Positions 10,508 to 23,509 of a DNA stretch of 64,000 nt are shown here, one piece after another; the first letter of the stretch is position 1, and every line of letters starts with the position of its first letter. Source of the stretch: Przewalskia tangutica (Eukaryota > Streptophyta > Magnoliopsida > Solanales > Solanaceae); contig CM056733.1 in the NCBI GenBank assembly GCA_029844215.1, positions 54,387,142 to 54,451,141 of the forward strand, given 5' to 3'. The notes beneath the pieces were generated by a model. It saw only the letters and a program-made list of their open reading frames with translations, had not been told where the DNA came from and made no database searches. The position numbers and the translations under genes are program-made.

Positions 10508-12390
10508 ATTGTAATGTCTTCCCTAGAATAGATTGGGAATTGGCCCAGGATATCATTAACGAGAATGGATTGCCACAATTGAATCGGGTGAAGAGTGACC
10601 ATCAATAAATTTAAGAAGATAACGTAAAGTGACGTACCCATAATAGTGAGCCCAATCCATATATAAGGATCGAGTTATCCACGGTAGTGGAAGGGCCTCT
10701 CGTCTGTGCGTAATGGGCTAGACCACGTATTATTGAGAATTACATGTATCAATGTTAGTAGGCTAATGTATGCTATAGTTATTATACTGGTAAGGTTTTA
10801 GGCTTCATTATGTAGCATGTTATAATTCTAAATAATCTCTGGATAACAATAGCTTATTAGAGGCAATTGAGGATGAGAACTATGGAACAATCGAAGAATG
10901 ATTGTAAGAAATATAAAAACAATGAATAAGTAGTAATGGAATGGTATGATCAAGTATCAAGGCAGAAATATTTTTCATTTAATGACGAGCAGAAGGAAGG
11001 ATTACGACGAGAATGATAAAGGTGAGTGAGATTACAGCTATGCAGGTTTCACAAAAGTATGATTACTCCAGAACAGTGTAAGGACTAATGGTGGAGAAGG
11101 GACAATACGAACTCTTCGGCCAAAGGTGACGAACCTCTGATGTTCGGGAAGATAGTATGAAAAATACTTTAAGATAAGAGACCCCCTAAGACAACTTGAA
11201 ATGGAAATGTAAAGGTAAGACGAATGAGCACTCGGTCGATGAGAGATCTAATAATCATAAAATAAGAAATCTTGACAAGTCATTAGATCACGTGAATTGG
11301 ATCTAACCATATGAAGCATCAGTTTCATAACATATGCAGTCATACCTCTCATAAAGTATGTAAATGGAAGTAACGGTGAGTAAAGTTCAAGATTAGCACC
11401 TAAACAAGTAAAAATGGGTCAATGATGCCTATGGATACAAGGTAGACATTAAATATATATGTCAAGAGATAATCATTATAATGAAGATAAAATGACAGGC
11501 AAATACAGATGTCTGTGAGCATTTTTGAACTGACCAAAATATCCACGGGATAGATAAAGTAATGGGTTTACAACTTAACGAGATCAAGGAAATCTTTTCC
11601 TAAAGCGCCATTGACAGAAAGTCTTAGCCAGAAGCAAATGAAGGAATTCGAACCTAAGTATAATGACCAGGTTTGGATATAGTAGGCCAATGTCATGTAA
11701 TGTAAATTCTTCAGAATCTTCAACGTACTGAATAAGGGAATAAGTTGACAACTCATCTTTTAAGGGATAGTAACGCCAATGATTGGAATCAGGAGCAATG
11801 TTTGAGATTATTTATGTATACCAGAGTGTTTTGGAATTATGAAGAGTACGAAAAGTAAGAAAATGAGTGAAAAAGTGTCCAAAGAAGTAAAGAAAGAAAG
11901 TTGTTTATAATTACGAGTAGTGGGAAAATACAAAAGGAAAAATAAGAGATTCCTTTCAGACCATGAATGAGAGATAACTGCGTTGATGCATGCAATTCAG
12001 ATTTGATGGCATGGTCCATAAAGTGTTCACGACTGAGATACTACAAATATAAGAGTTTACAGCCCACCGATTAGTAAACAAAGCTAAGTTGACAATAGAA
12101 TCATTCACCCAAACTTGACTAATGTGAGGACTAAGGAGAGAAGTTGGCCGAGGGAACACATTATTTAGCTAAGTGGGAGTTCGATTGGAGGATTCAGATA
12201 GTAATAGACCTATGATTCATAATACAACAGGGTCGTCCCTAATAGTTAAAGAAAAGGAATGTCATGATGAAGATATATTTTTAGGGAAAATCAGAAAGGA
12301 TATTTAACACAAGATAATAACAACCTTCGAGTATAATGGGAAAGGGACCCTTAGGTGGAAGGTCCATTTGTGTATTTTCAATGTAGCAGG
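10508..12390 (+). mobile_element. Old gypsy element, left remnant
   Basis: This is a heavily decayed internal region on the + strand with no ORF of note. From about 10700 to 11760 it aligns by eye with the reverse complement of about 37930-38500 in the minus-strand Tekay-like element: for example ACGTATTATTGAGA and GATAAGAGACCCC, and matches around 11578-11690. About 11940-12080 looks like degenerate RNase H. 12345-12390 is the start of the integrase zinc-finger region, which continues in the same sense at 44345 after the Ogre-like insertion. The 5' part of the element lies left of the window. Confidence 0.65.
12386..12390. repeat. Probable target duplication of the Ogre-like element (GCAGG)
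   Basis: GCAGG precedes the left LTR, and TCAGG (44340-44344) follows the right LTR. Four of five bases match, consistent with one later mutation. Confidence 0.6.
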
Positions 12391-14705
12391 TGTTGACACT
12401 CAATTTTGACCCATCTTTTAGTCATTTCTTGCAATTTTAAGCATTTTAGGACACCGCATTTTAATCATCATTTTTTGCATTTTTATCTTTTTATTTTAAA
12501 TTAAGCATTATGTCTTTGTTAATATTGTATTTCTATTATTATTACACCGTCGTTTATTTTAATAATATTTGCATCTCTTTAAATAATTAATTGACATCCC
12601 GTTTTAATTTTTAATTAGACATTAAACATTTGTTAAATATTGTATTTTATTATTATTGCATCGGCATTTGCATTTTAATAATTTTGCATCTTTTTAAATA
12701 ATTTTTCTTTTAAATAATTAACTCGTTTTGTATTTTTGTCAAACCAGTCCAGTCTGAGGCACAATCCGGATCAGTCCAATCCGCCAAAAAAAAAACCCAA
12801 ACCAAGGCCCAAAAGATGAGTCCCAATACACCTTTCATTTTTTTCCCCCAAAACCCAAAACCTTAATATAAAAAACCCCTCTATAAAACAAACATTACAC
12901 CTTCATTTCATTCTCACGATTTTGAACATCAGCCGCACACCCCTATACTCTTCTTGCTCTCTTTCTCTTTGTGTTGTTGCTGTGATTCTCCATTAATGGA
13001 CCAAAAAAACCAACCCTTTGAAATAAACAAGAAAATAAAAACAAAGACAACAACAACAGCAGTACATATACAATATTTGCTCCTATCTTTAATTTTTGTG
13101 AGGCTTCATCTTCTTCACCCTCTGCCCGTTCCCAACTCACCGTCGAACCACACCACCACCATCAATGTCGCACCTTATCCCTTTATCTCCCGTCGTCGAA
13201 TCGCTCACAACAGTCGTCGGAGCCTCGAGATTCGGCGAACCCCATTGTTCCTGTCACCGTCGCCCTAGTCTACTTTGATACAGAACTGTCACACCCACTA
13301 CTCACCGTCGAACCGCCACATGGCGGCGTCACCCCGACATTTTGCCGATGAGGCGACGCCGACCCCTTTCCCTCTTTTGTTGTGTTGCTGGCTTCATCTT
13401 GTGATTTGTTAGACTGATTTGGTATTTATGGACTGATTTTTTTTATTGTGATCTAGCCGGAGTTTAAGAACTCCGGCGACCTTGTTGCTTTATTTTTTGT
13501 CGATCTACTGTCTCTGTTGAACTGATTTCGCTGATTTTACATTCGCCTGGAGTTCTTGAAAAACTCCGGTGATGTTCTGAGATATCCGACGATTTCGTTG
13601 GCTACTGTTCTGATGTTTTTCGGTTGTTCGTCGGACTAATTTTTCCAGCAATTTTGTTGGCTACTGCTTTGTTGTTTTCGGCTATTTTTTTAGACTTGTT
13701 TCCGCTGTTTTACTGTCGTTGGATTGAGTTTGACAATTTTGCCCTTTATTTTAAACTGATTGGAATAGTTTCTTATTTCCAAAAGAACAGATACTGCACT
13801 GTTGTTATTTTATTGATTTAGAAACAGATACTACATATGGCCAATGAAAAAGTTATCCGTCGATTTTTTAGGCCTCCACTGTTGCAAAGACGGAAAATAA
13901 AATAAAATAAAGCTTTCTGGGCGTTGATGATTTCTTCTACTTACACAGGATAACCAACATGCGCTGGCGGGGCGAATTTTCGCAGCCGGACTTGTTTAGG
14001 ATGTCCCATTTTATTTTTTATATATTTGAGCCCTCCGTGTTTAAAACCATTACTGTTTTGGCGCGGATCTGAAGGTTTTATTTATTTTATTGTTTCTAAC
14101 AATATTGGCCGATGAAGGAATCTCCGTCTGATTTTCAAGGCCTCCCCTGTACAAAAGACGGATTTATTTTTGGCTTTACTTATTAATTCTTGTCATTACT
14201 TTAAAATTATTCATTCTATTACTAACACTTTTACTAATTGTTTATAAGGTACCCGGAGATGCATCTTGTGCAGAATGCCTAAAAAGGGGCTAAAAAAGAT
14301 GTCCCGGAGTCTTATTTTATGTTGTTGCATTTAATTTTAGTTTTATTATTCTGTATTGCATTTTATTTTAATTGTAAAAAATGCTTAAAATAGGTAGATT
14401 AAAAGGCAATATATAATTAACCTTAGTTTGATCGGATAGCCGCAAGTTAGCGGATCTTAAAGGATGCCTAACTCATTCCCTTTAGGATAATAAAGAACTC
14501 TGATCCAGAATCTCATTAATTCCGCAGACCTTTAAATGGAGATCAATTGCAGTATTTTTATTGCAATAGTTCAAGTGTCCTAATTCACTTTAATAATTAG
14601 GTGGCGACTCTTCAAAACAAGCATTTTTGCTCCATCCAGGGAACCGCGCCAAAGAGCAAAGTTGCGGATACCGTTCAGACCCCGAAGTAAAAAATGGGCG
14701 CGACA
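12391..14705 (+). repeat. Left LTR of the Ogre-like element
   Basis: 2.3 kb, TGTTGACACTC to GGGCGCGACA. Very AT-rich at first, then a promoter-like block near 12880, then a CT-rich leader. It matches 24101-24838 plus 42766-44339, the interrupted right LTR. Short open frames inside it (12954-13268, 13624-13821) occur in both LTRs and look like chance. Confidence 0.88.
12881..12888 (+). promoter_or_regulatory. Probable LTR TATA box
   Basis: CTATAAAA is followed 20-40 bases on by a CT-rich stretch containing TTCATTTCATTCTCAC, where plant LTR transcripts often start. The right LTR has CTATAAAC in the same place (24591-24598). Based on sequence only. Confidence 0.55.
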
Positions 14706-14708
14706 GCT

Positions 14709-14726
14709 TGGCGAATCCGCTGGGGA
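14709..14726 (+). promoter_or_regulatory. Primer-binding site, Tat/Ogre type
   Basis: TGGCGAATCCGCTGGGGA lies three bases after the LTR. It resembles the site reported for Ogre/Tat elements, which is complementary to tRNA-Arg. The assignment is from memory of the family. Confidence 0.7.
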
Positions 14727-15960
14727 TATCAGGTTCTTAACCACAACAAACTCAGGTTAATTAAATATTGCGCTTTATTTTGTTTTATTTTTGTTGTAAA
14801 TGCTTTGTATTGTTTGCTTTTATTTTTGTAATTAACTGCTTTAATTGCTACATTCTTTTGTTGTTTTCCCTAAATTGACATTCCGCTCATATTCCTCCCT
14901 TACAGAAAATTCACACTATCACACACTACATGCGAGGTGTGCTTTGTGCACCCGCAAATTTCTTTCAAATACCCAAATTTAGGAGAGTTGGCGTTTTTGC
15001 GAGTTGTCGGTTGTGCGGGCTACGCGTAGCCTTCTCACTCGAGTTGTCCAATCGGGAACCTTGCGTCTAGTAAGCCAAATCTTAGAAAGCTTAAGATAGA
15101 GCTATATCACCCTTTTATATTAAGTCATGCATGTATAAACCTTAGGTGGGTTAATCCTTGGTATTAACGCCACAATTAGAAATTCACCAAACTTGTCGAC
15201 GGGTTTCACAACCCAACGACCCATTAGCATACTATGTGTAGCGTGATGATAATAGACGGATCCAAGCCTGATCATGACACGCCGAAATTGGAAAAAGTGC
15301 ACCGTCATTTGGTCGCCATTTCCAACAAAAGCATAAATGTTTAGCAACTTTGGTCAATCTATCCCAATCTCACATATCTGGCGTTTAGGCCGACCTCTGG
15401 CATAAGAGAGGTCACGTGCATATTAGGGCGCACACTTGATTTGCATGCTTTTGTTTACTATTGTTGTCGCTAGCAATTCTGTACATATTATTTAATGTAA
15501 TAATTACCCTTTTTGTAACTCCGGGCTCGAGCATTTGTATTTTTGCACTTTTTGCTGTCACATTGCAATCGGGACTTCTACTGCGTAAATCGCTCTTGAA
15601 CAGCGCGATTTGGACTTTGTGAAGCATCAACCACCAGTCTGGTCGAACCAAGCAGGGGAGTCTTTGACTATATTGCCACGCGCTTACATTTTATTATTTT
15701 TGTGACTTGCATACTCTTACCCATTTGTCATATTTTTTGCAGGAAGACCGTCCTCGCAAATAGTCGAGGGCGGCCGGGAAAAAAATCATCACAAGAATGA
15801 GCTGGAGTTATGTTGACGGAAAGAAGTCAGCTTATACCAGAATCAATGAAGCATCGCTATGGGTCCTATATTTTGTATCTTTATACATATTTGCAAATTC
15901 AATTGATATGTCTAGTGTTGATTACATAATTCTTTATCATGCATTTTACAACATAATCAT
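14727..15960 (+). other. Non-coding interior of the Ogre-like element
   Basis: AT-rich leader sequence. No open frame longer than about 80 codons and no protein motif. I see no internal repeat apart from poly-T/A stretches. Confidence 0.6.
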
Positions 15961-15962
15961 CC

Positions 15963-17960
15963 CGAACTACGCGTGTCTGATTCTCACCATACGGTGTGAT
16001 ACGTAGGCAACCCATCTAGGGTTGAACACCACATAAAAAAAAATTAATAAAAGGGAGGACATATTTGGTTCACCCATGCATTTCATTTGTCTTATCACGT
16101 ACATTCATTCTATCACATGCATTCATTTTTTTGTTACACTAATCATATCATGGACAATCATCTTACTTGCATTCATCTTATAGTAGACGGTCATTTGTTT
16201 TGCACAGCTTTTACTATTGATATCCTATCATAGTTGAATTCTTTTTCAAGCATACATTTTCACACATATCTGAATGAACTACACGCACCTGATTCCCTCG
16301 GCGGGATACGTAGGCAGCCCTACTCGGGTTCGGTACCCTTTATTCAAAAAATGTAAAAAAAAAATATTGGAAAAATACAAAAAAAAAAGAAAAGAATTTT
16401 AAGTATCACTGTTTGATTTGGTTGATACCAACACAGTTAGGAGTGTGCATAGGAAAGAAAGAGTAATAATCAGTATGGGTTGACTTCGTGGTAAACCATA
16501 AATTATTTCGCTACCTCTCACGCACACCTGTAATGACATTGTCTTGCATGCTTTCAAGATAAGAACGAAACCAACCTCATCGTTTCATGTGCATTGTGTG
16601 GTGAGTTTTAGAATAAGTTCAATTGCATTGCATTGTGATCTAGAACTTGGCCTGAATGTTTGTTGATGCGAAATCCTGAGTAACACTCGGTGTAGGAAAT
16701 GATCGCAGGCTTTCTTTGACCCGTTTGAGCCTTTTCAGCCTACCAAATAACATTATCTGTAGTACACCCCTTTTGAGCCTAAAACTTATTCTTTCGACAA
16801 CCGCATATTACACCTATACCCTTACTGAGTGCGTACGCACTATCCCTCTCTTGGCCCGACCTCCTTGAGCGCTTTAGAAATGTGCAAGTGGCTGATAAAA
16901 TTCTGCGTCGAAGTTTGCAAAGATAAAAATTATCAAAGTCCCAAAAGGGAAAAGAAAAACACAAAGGACGACTTCACAAAAAGAAGAAATCAAAAGCCCC
17001 GACATTATAAAAAAAATGAATAAAAATGAGAGAATAATTTTGGAAAAAGGGGGCTCCAAACGAAAGATTCAAAAAGAAGTCAGTACAGAAAAATTGGGAC
17101 AAAAAGAAAGCAGGTCAGCATTAAAGCACACAAATATCAAGCACAGACGTAGTCCAACGCTCGAGGAAGGATTAATCACTTTTACCCAAATGATATTCAT
17201 CCCTTCCCCCAAACCTACATTACAAGCCCGTGACAAGCCCTACATGATCTTATACTGAGGGTTCTCACATTAGTGGATACTTACATGACGGTCAAGCCTA
17301 TGGTATCACAATTGCATGCATTGAACATCCTTTTAAGTGTGAACGTACTTCTCTAAACGTCCTAAAATTCAAAATACTGGAATATATGTGAGAAATGAGA
17401 CTTTCTTTCAGTGAGGGAATTTGAAACGTGAGATTACGTGTAGTTCGAAACCTTGGCTGCAAGCAAGTGTGTCGATACTTAGGTGTCTGAGGTACCATTT
17501 GAAACTATAGGAATTACCCAGGAGTCAGTCTCGGTTAGACTGAAAGTAAATAACGTAATTCCTAAGCACAATACTAATTGTTGGTATCAACTGAAGTCAG
17601 AACGTGATGCTGTCTTTTCACTTTTTCAAAAAAAAAAACAACAAAAAATATATATATAAAAATTCTCATTTTTTGCATCACGAACTACGTCTTGACCTGA
17701 TTCCCTCGAGGGATACGTAGGCGGCCACATCGGCTTCGGTCCCATTTTTGAAAAATAAACCATAAAAATTCTTATTTTCGCATCACAAACTACGTCTTGA
17801 CCTGATTCTCGTCAAAGATGAGATACGTAGGCGGCCACATTGACTTCGGTCCCACATCATTTGAAAATCATAAAAATTCTTATTTTCGCATCACGAACTA
17901 CGCTCTGACCTGATTCCCTCGGCGGGATACGTAGGCATCCATATCGGCTTCGGCCACACC
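15963..17960 (+). repeat. Dispersed GATACGTAGGC motif, five copies
   Basis: A block of about 60 bases, opening GAACTACG, then CTGATTC, then GATACGTAGGC, then a CGG/GGTTCGGT-like end, recurs near 15963, 16276, 17681, 17787 and 17893. The last three form a loose tandem with 100-105 bp spacing; the first two are 310 bp apart. The sequence between (16340-17660) is AT-rich and unremarkable. The conserved core suggests a functional RNA or binding element of the family. Confidence 0.75.
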
Positions 17961-18449
17961 ATTAGAAATATTTCTCTCTTGTTTTGCACAGGACTCGATT
18001 TGTCCATTGGAGAGTTTAGCATCTCATATGTTTTGCATCCATGACTATCTACACATGACTTAGGCATATTTTGAGGGTTGCATTCTCATCTACTCAATTG
18101 TACATTGTCTATACCCTCGCATTAGCTTTTCATTCATGATTAAAAAAAAATTAATTACCTGGTCGCTTTGATCAAGCCGTGAGTTTCGGCCTTGCCCATT
18201 TAAATGTTCAACATCTTCATTTACCAGAAACTGGGGCATTTTAAGAATTCACTGAAAGAAGACGACAATAGATAGGAAAAGTTGGCCAACTAAGTCTTCA
18301 GTCCAAACCAGCCTGAGCATGCAAGCGTCAAGATCCAAAGCTACAAAGTCGACGCGAATCAACCACTCCTTTTCTAAAACTCACAAGTTTTCTTTGAGTG
18401 CAGGATCTTCATATCAGCAAAGGTGGGAGGACAACAATAAGCCTATGCG

Positions 18450-19251
18450 GGTTACAAACGCACAACGTCTATGCAATGACGTTATCTCAACCTATGCGAG
18501 TAACAAAGTAGGTACGTCTATAAAACGATACCATTTCATTGTAATCTTATGCAACGGCTTCATCTATGCTTCGTCTATGCAACGACGAACATCTGCATCG
18601 TGTCTATGCAACGACGCCATTTCATGTAAGCCTATGCAACGGCTTCATCTATGTTTTGTCTATGCAACGACGAGCATCTGCATCGCGTCTATGCAACGAC
18701 GTCATTTCATGTAAGCCTATGCAATGACTTCATCTATGTTTCATCTACGCAATGACGAGCATCTGCATCGTGTCTATGCAACGACGTCAATTCATGTAAG
18801 TCTATGCAATGGCTTCATCTATGTTTCGTTTATGCAACGACGAATATCTGCATCGCGTCTATGCAACGACGTCATCTCATGTAAGCCTATGAAACGACTT
18901 CATCTATGTTTCGTCTATGCAACGACGAACATCTGCATCACGTCTATGCAGCGACGCCATCTCATGTAAGTCTATACAACAGCTTCATCTATGTTTCGTC
19001 TATGCAACGACGAGCATCTGCATCGCGTCTATGCAATGACGTCATTTCATGTAAGTCTATGCAACGACTTCATCTATGTTTCGTCTATGCAACGATGAGC
19101 ATCTGAATCACGTCTATGCAATGACGTCATTTCATGTAAGCCTATGTAATGACTTTATCTATGTTTCGTCTATGCAACGACGAGCATCTGCATCGCGTCT
19201 ATGCAACGACGTCATTTCATGTAAGTCTATTTAACGGTTTCATCATGTTTC
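18450..19251 (+). repeat. 85-bp tandem satellite
   Basis: About nine to ten copies. The landmark before ATCTGCATC recurs at 18672, 18757, 18842, 18927, 19012, 19097 and 19182, exactly 85 bases apart each time. Each unit holds two TCTATGCAACGACG half-units joined by TTCATGTAAG. Because 85 is not a multiple of three, all three frames look fairly open; the resulting peptides are artefacts. The array is cut by the solo LTR and resumes at 23363. Confidence 0.93.
19247..19251. repeat. Target-site duplication of the solo LTR (GTTTC)
   Basis: GTTTC is repeated at 23358-23362, directly after the solo LTR. Confidence 0.88.
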
Positions 19252-20186
19252 TGTCACGACCCGACCCCGGGGCCGCGACTGGTGCCCTACCTGGGCACCC
19301 CATCTGTGTACATCGAGAATAGCAATGAACATACACAACATAAACACGTGTGTAAATAAAATTGTCACGCAGCTAGCCGATCGTGCGCTTCCATAATATA
19401 AACATAATCAAAAGTACAACTCGGTTCTTTACCCAACCACATATGTGAATACGCACTTAGGAATAACAATCGAACAATCGTGGCGGGACAGAGCCCGCCA
19501 TACCACGAATATACATGAATCTACTACCTCGTGGAAACTGCATCAAGAGATAAGCATCCTAAGCAAATGGAGCTTTTCTCAAAACTGAACCGAGATCCTA
19601 GGAGCAAGGATCACCAACCTGGGTACCTAAAACCTGCGGGAATGAACGCAGCCCGAAGAAAGTCGCATAACAGTGCAGAATATGGAATGTAAATAACGTC
19701 TGATGAAATGCACCATAATCGTACAAAAGAATGACAGGGACAAGTATAAAAAGTACATACCAGATCTTGTCGTGTCATTACCACTTATGAACTTAATTTC
19801 ACATCAATATCTTTTCCCATTTTCAATAAAGGTTATAGTCACATTCTTACGCACATGATTAGGAAAAAAATCATTAAGTTCATTTCTATATAACTTACTT
19901 ATCTTTCATAAGTATAATCCGGCCCTTTAAGGAGGGCACATTTACTACCCGGCCCAATCTGGGACGCGATCAAGTCACACAAATATCAAGCGTGTCCGTG
20001 GAATCCCCCATCACTGCCGACAACTATAAGTGTAAAATATAATCATGTGATGCGCCTGTGGCATCCCTCACCGCTTCTGCATACATACAACACATATATA
20101 TATATCTCCCGCCGTGGAATCCCACATCACCGCCCGATCGGTATAATAATACACCAATAGGCATACATGAACACCAAGTCCCACCG

Positions 20187-20490
20187 GTGGTATAGCGTCT
20201 TGGGGTCTACCTCACTTATACTCTTACCCCGGAGTAGGTGGTAAAGCGGTGGTATAGCATCTTGGGGTCTACCTCACTTATACTCTTACCTCGAGAAGGT
20301 GGTATAGCATCTGGGATTTACCCCTCACTTATACTCTTACCCTATCTCGACCGACCGTCAAACAAAACAAGCAGGGGGTATAATGTCTTGGGGGTTTACC
20401 CCTCACTTATACTCTTACCCTGGAGAAGGTGGTATAGCATCTTGGGGGTTTACCCCTCACTTATACTCTTACCCTATCTCGACCGGCCGT
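20187..20490 (-). repeat. Tandem repeat in the solo LTR
   Basis: About five units with GGTGGTATAGC, CTTGGGG and CTCACTTATACTCTTACC. These are relatives of the 53-bp repeats of the inverted-LTR element, partly rearranged with CTATCTCGACCG spacers. An open frame across it (20238-20540) reads only repetitive peptide. Confidence 0.85.
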
Positions 20491-20689
20491 CAAACAAACA
20501 GAAGCACTATCATGTCTTCTATAAAAATCCAGGAATTTAACCCAAGTACTACTAATAACGAGCATACCCGTGGAATCCACATCACCGCTTCAGACGTCCA
20601 AGTACTTTACAACAAGACAGCCGACCCTCCAACCGAGAGTCGCGGCAACGTAATAAAACATAATACTTGCACTCAAAGGCTATCACCAG

Positions 20690-21015
20690 CACACATAGGC
20701 TAATTCTCAACTAACAAGCCAAAGTACTTATCAAGGCACACTTAGACTAATTCTCAATTAATCAAGCCAAAGTACTTATCAAGGCACAAATAGAATAATT
20801 CTCATTTAACAAGTCAAAGTACTAATCAAGGCACACTTAGACAAATTCTCAATTTATCAAGCCAAAGTACTTATCAAGGCACAAATAGAATAATTCTCAT
20901 TTAACAAGCCAAAGTACTAATCAAGGCACACTTAGACAAATTCTCAATTTATCAAGCCAAAGTACTAATCAAGGCATCACATAGAATTATTCTCAATTAA
21001 ACAGGCCAAAGTACT
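20690..21015 (-). repeat. 48-bp tandem repeat, about seven copies
   Basis: The landmark AAGCCAAAGTACT recurs at about 20716, 20764, 20811, 20859, 20906 and 20954, with a degenerate copy near 21003. Spacing alternates 48 and 47, and ACACTTAGAC and ACAAATAGAA forms alternate, so a 95-bp dimer is the unit that was amplified. Confidence 0.88.
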
Positions 21016-23357
21016 ACGTACGTACTTTCTTTTTAAGAGACTCCTTTTTGTGTAAAACCCCATGATACTAACATCCGTAGTATCCAGGCTTGTGTACATT
21101 TCACATAAGTCACGATACTTTTAGAAATACATTTCTCGGCTTCTAAAATCAAGTGACCCTTACTTAAAAGCTTTAAGCAAGTGATACCTTTAAATCACAT
21201 TGCCGCCTTAATACAAGTTAATTCTGTGATTACTTTATTAGAGAAAACCATTCTCTTAACTTTCCATAAAGCCGTTATAACCAACTTCCCATAAAGCCGT
21301 TATAACCCTTTATGGTTTTAGACAAAACTCTTTTCTTTTATAACCAAGAGACTTCTACTTTTAAAAACCAAGTATTGTATACTTTCAAATCAATTCTCTT
21401 AACTTTCAAAAAAATACAATTAGTCTCTTAACCTTTAGAACTCAAGTGACTCCTTTTATTATAAAACCTTAGACAATTGATGCCTTAAAATCAAGTTGCC
21501 TTTTTACTAAAATCAAGTCATTTATCTTTCCATAAAGCAAATATAACCAACTCCCCATAAAGTCGTTATATTCACTTTATGCCTTAGCCAAAAATATAAT
21601 TTCCTATCCAAGGGACTTATACGTTTAAAACGAAACAAGTATCACATACTTTAAAACTCTTCAAGTCCCTTAACTTTAATAAAACTTAAGACATCCTTTA
21701 TTCTTTCAAATAAATGAGTTAATCTCCTAACTCACCTGACTTGGCTATTTATAAAACTAGTAAAGGATATCAAGGTCTTGTACGTCTACCGTACTACATA
21801 CATGCAACTAGTCATGCTCAAAAGATAGGAAAAGTTCTACATAGAGCAAATCACACAACTACCTCTTAACTTCTAAGAGTAGAAGGAAACATGAAATGAT
21901 ACCACATGTATATTCCATACATAGAATCATGCCAAAGGAAGGAAGAGGTTCACATACCTCGCGACGATTATCGACAAGTAGCAAAATGCTCCAAAGTACT
22001 TCAATCTTGATAGCTAATCCATCCTTCAAGTAGGATACGCTATACTTAGTACTTCAACCTATAATGGTCACAATACGTCCATTAACCTCTTACTTCAAAC
22101 GTAGAATATTCTAGGTGCTAAGTCGCTAAATTCTACGGAAAATCGGACAGCACCTCCTTTGTTTTTACTTACTTTGCCACCTTTTTCAAGACCGAATACA
22201 ATAACCAAACACGCCACATTTAAGGCCCAATCAAATGCAATTATCAATAGGGGATTACACGCCTACTAGCCGTGTAAAATTCCGCCCCACAATAGATATC
22301 AAACTAATACCAACTATATGTCCAATTCGGCTAACTTGAAATACTACAACATCAATTCTTATTCAATTTGCATTTCAATCCAAGTTATTAGCCCAACATG
22401 ATATCAAGTCGCAAACGACTATAACTATTATAATCTTTAAGTCAACAACATGCGACGATTCTAATAATGACTAAATTATAATCCAACTTAACATGGCTTA
22501 CATTACATTTCGGATTTCCAAGGCTACAATCAATCCATAATCCTTATAAACTTCAACACATATACTTCATGCTAGCAACATGTAAAGATAACAACAATAT
22601 AAATAATCTTGTAACACTTCTAAGAGACAAGATTATACCTCAACGAATCTTAATCCAATTTCCGAATCTGAAGTCGCTCCTTAGCAACTTAGAGCCTCTT
22701 CAAGACGCTTCAATCCGCTACTTGAGACCCTTAGAACCATACCAACAACTTTCCTTCAAATTCCAATCCAAAACCTAGAAAGACAACTAGGTTTTCGTTT
22801 TGCGACTAACCCGTAAACTATCTTTTTCCAAGATTTTTCTATTGAGATAAGCTTACACTACCCTCAAGAACCTTGGTTTAAAGTGTGGAGCTTAATGGAC
22901 AAGAAACAATTTTTTTCCTTTTCAAATGACATGAACCCGAGAGCAATGTGGTGTGTCTTCCAATTTCTCTTGAAAATTTTCTAAGTGTTGGCATCTCTCT
23001 TGCTACTAGTAGTATAATATAGGGACATGGAGGGTCAAGATGCAAACAATTGGGTGGTTTGGATGATCTCTTAATAAATATCAAGACTTTGGACCCCTTT
23101 GACTTAGTCAATTTTGTCAAGCTCTCTATTAGCAAGACTTGTCTTCCTAACAAGGGTCAAATGACCCTTGTGCCCATGCTACAATTCGTCCAAGGCACCA
23201 TAAGGGGGGGTGACACGTGTCGCCCTCCCATTCATCACAATATTACGTTTTCCGACAATTTCACAATTCCGATATATTTTTACAAGTCTCAAATCTTAAC
23301 ACTTGCGAGTTCTTACGCACGTTCTTAAAACATGTCCTGTAAATACGGGGTGTAACA

Positions 23358-23500
23358 GTTTCGTCTATGCAATGACGAACATCTGCATCGCGTCTATGCA
23401 ATGACGTTATTTTATGTAAGCCTATGCAACAGTTTCATCTATGTTTCGTCTATGCAATGAAGAACATCTGCATCACGTCCATGCAATGACGCCATCAGTA
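23358..23500 (+). repeat. 85-bp satellite, continuation
   Basis: About one and a half more units follow the solo LTR, opening with the second GTTTC. They end near 23490 with a decayed copy. Confidence 0.85.
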
Positions 23501-23509
23501 TCTACAAAC

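Larger units (their letters stand above)
19252..23357 (-). mobile_element. Solo LTR, Tekay-like group, nested in the satellite
   Basis: A 4.1-kb sequence from TGTCACGACCCGACC to GGGGTGTAACA, the same end types as the LTRs at 7793-10502, 24839-27325 and 39656-42760. It is flanked by perfect GTTTC duplications, with no primer site, polypurine tract or coding DNA. It is therefore the product of LTR-LTR recombination. Longer than its relatives because of internal tandem arrays. Confidence 0.9.

Noticed and set aside
12954..13268. Small host gene in the Ogre-like LTR
   Set aside because: It recurs in the other LTR with changes that break the frame; the translation is low-complexity leader sequence.
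18319..19106. Open frames across the 85-bp array as a repetitive protein gene
   Set aside because: The period is not a multiple of three, the frames shift from unit to unit, and there is no credible start or domain.
18450..19251. CRISPR-like array
   Set aside because: Units are contiguous tandem repeats without unique spacers, in a plant genome context.
20238..20703. Frames encoding a repeated SLILLP/PHLYSYP peptide
   Set aside because: They are translations of LTR tandem repeats, with no start context or homologue that I recognise.
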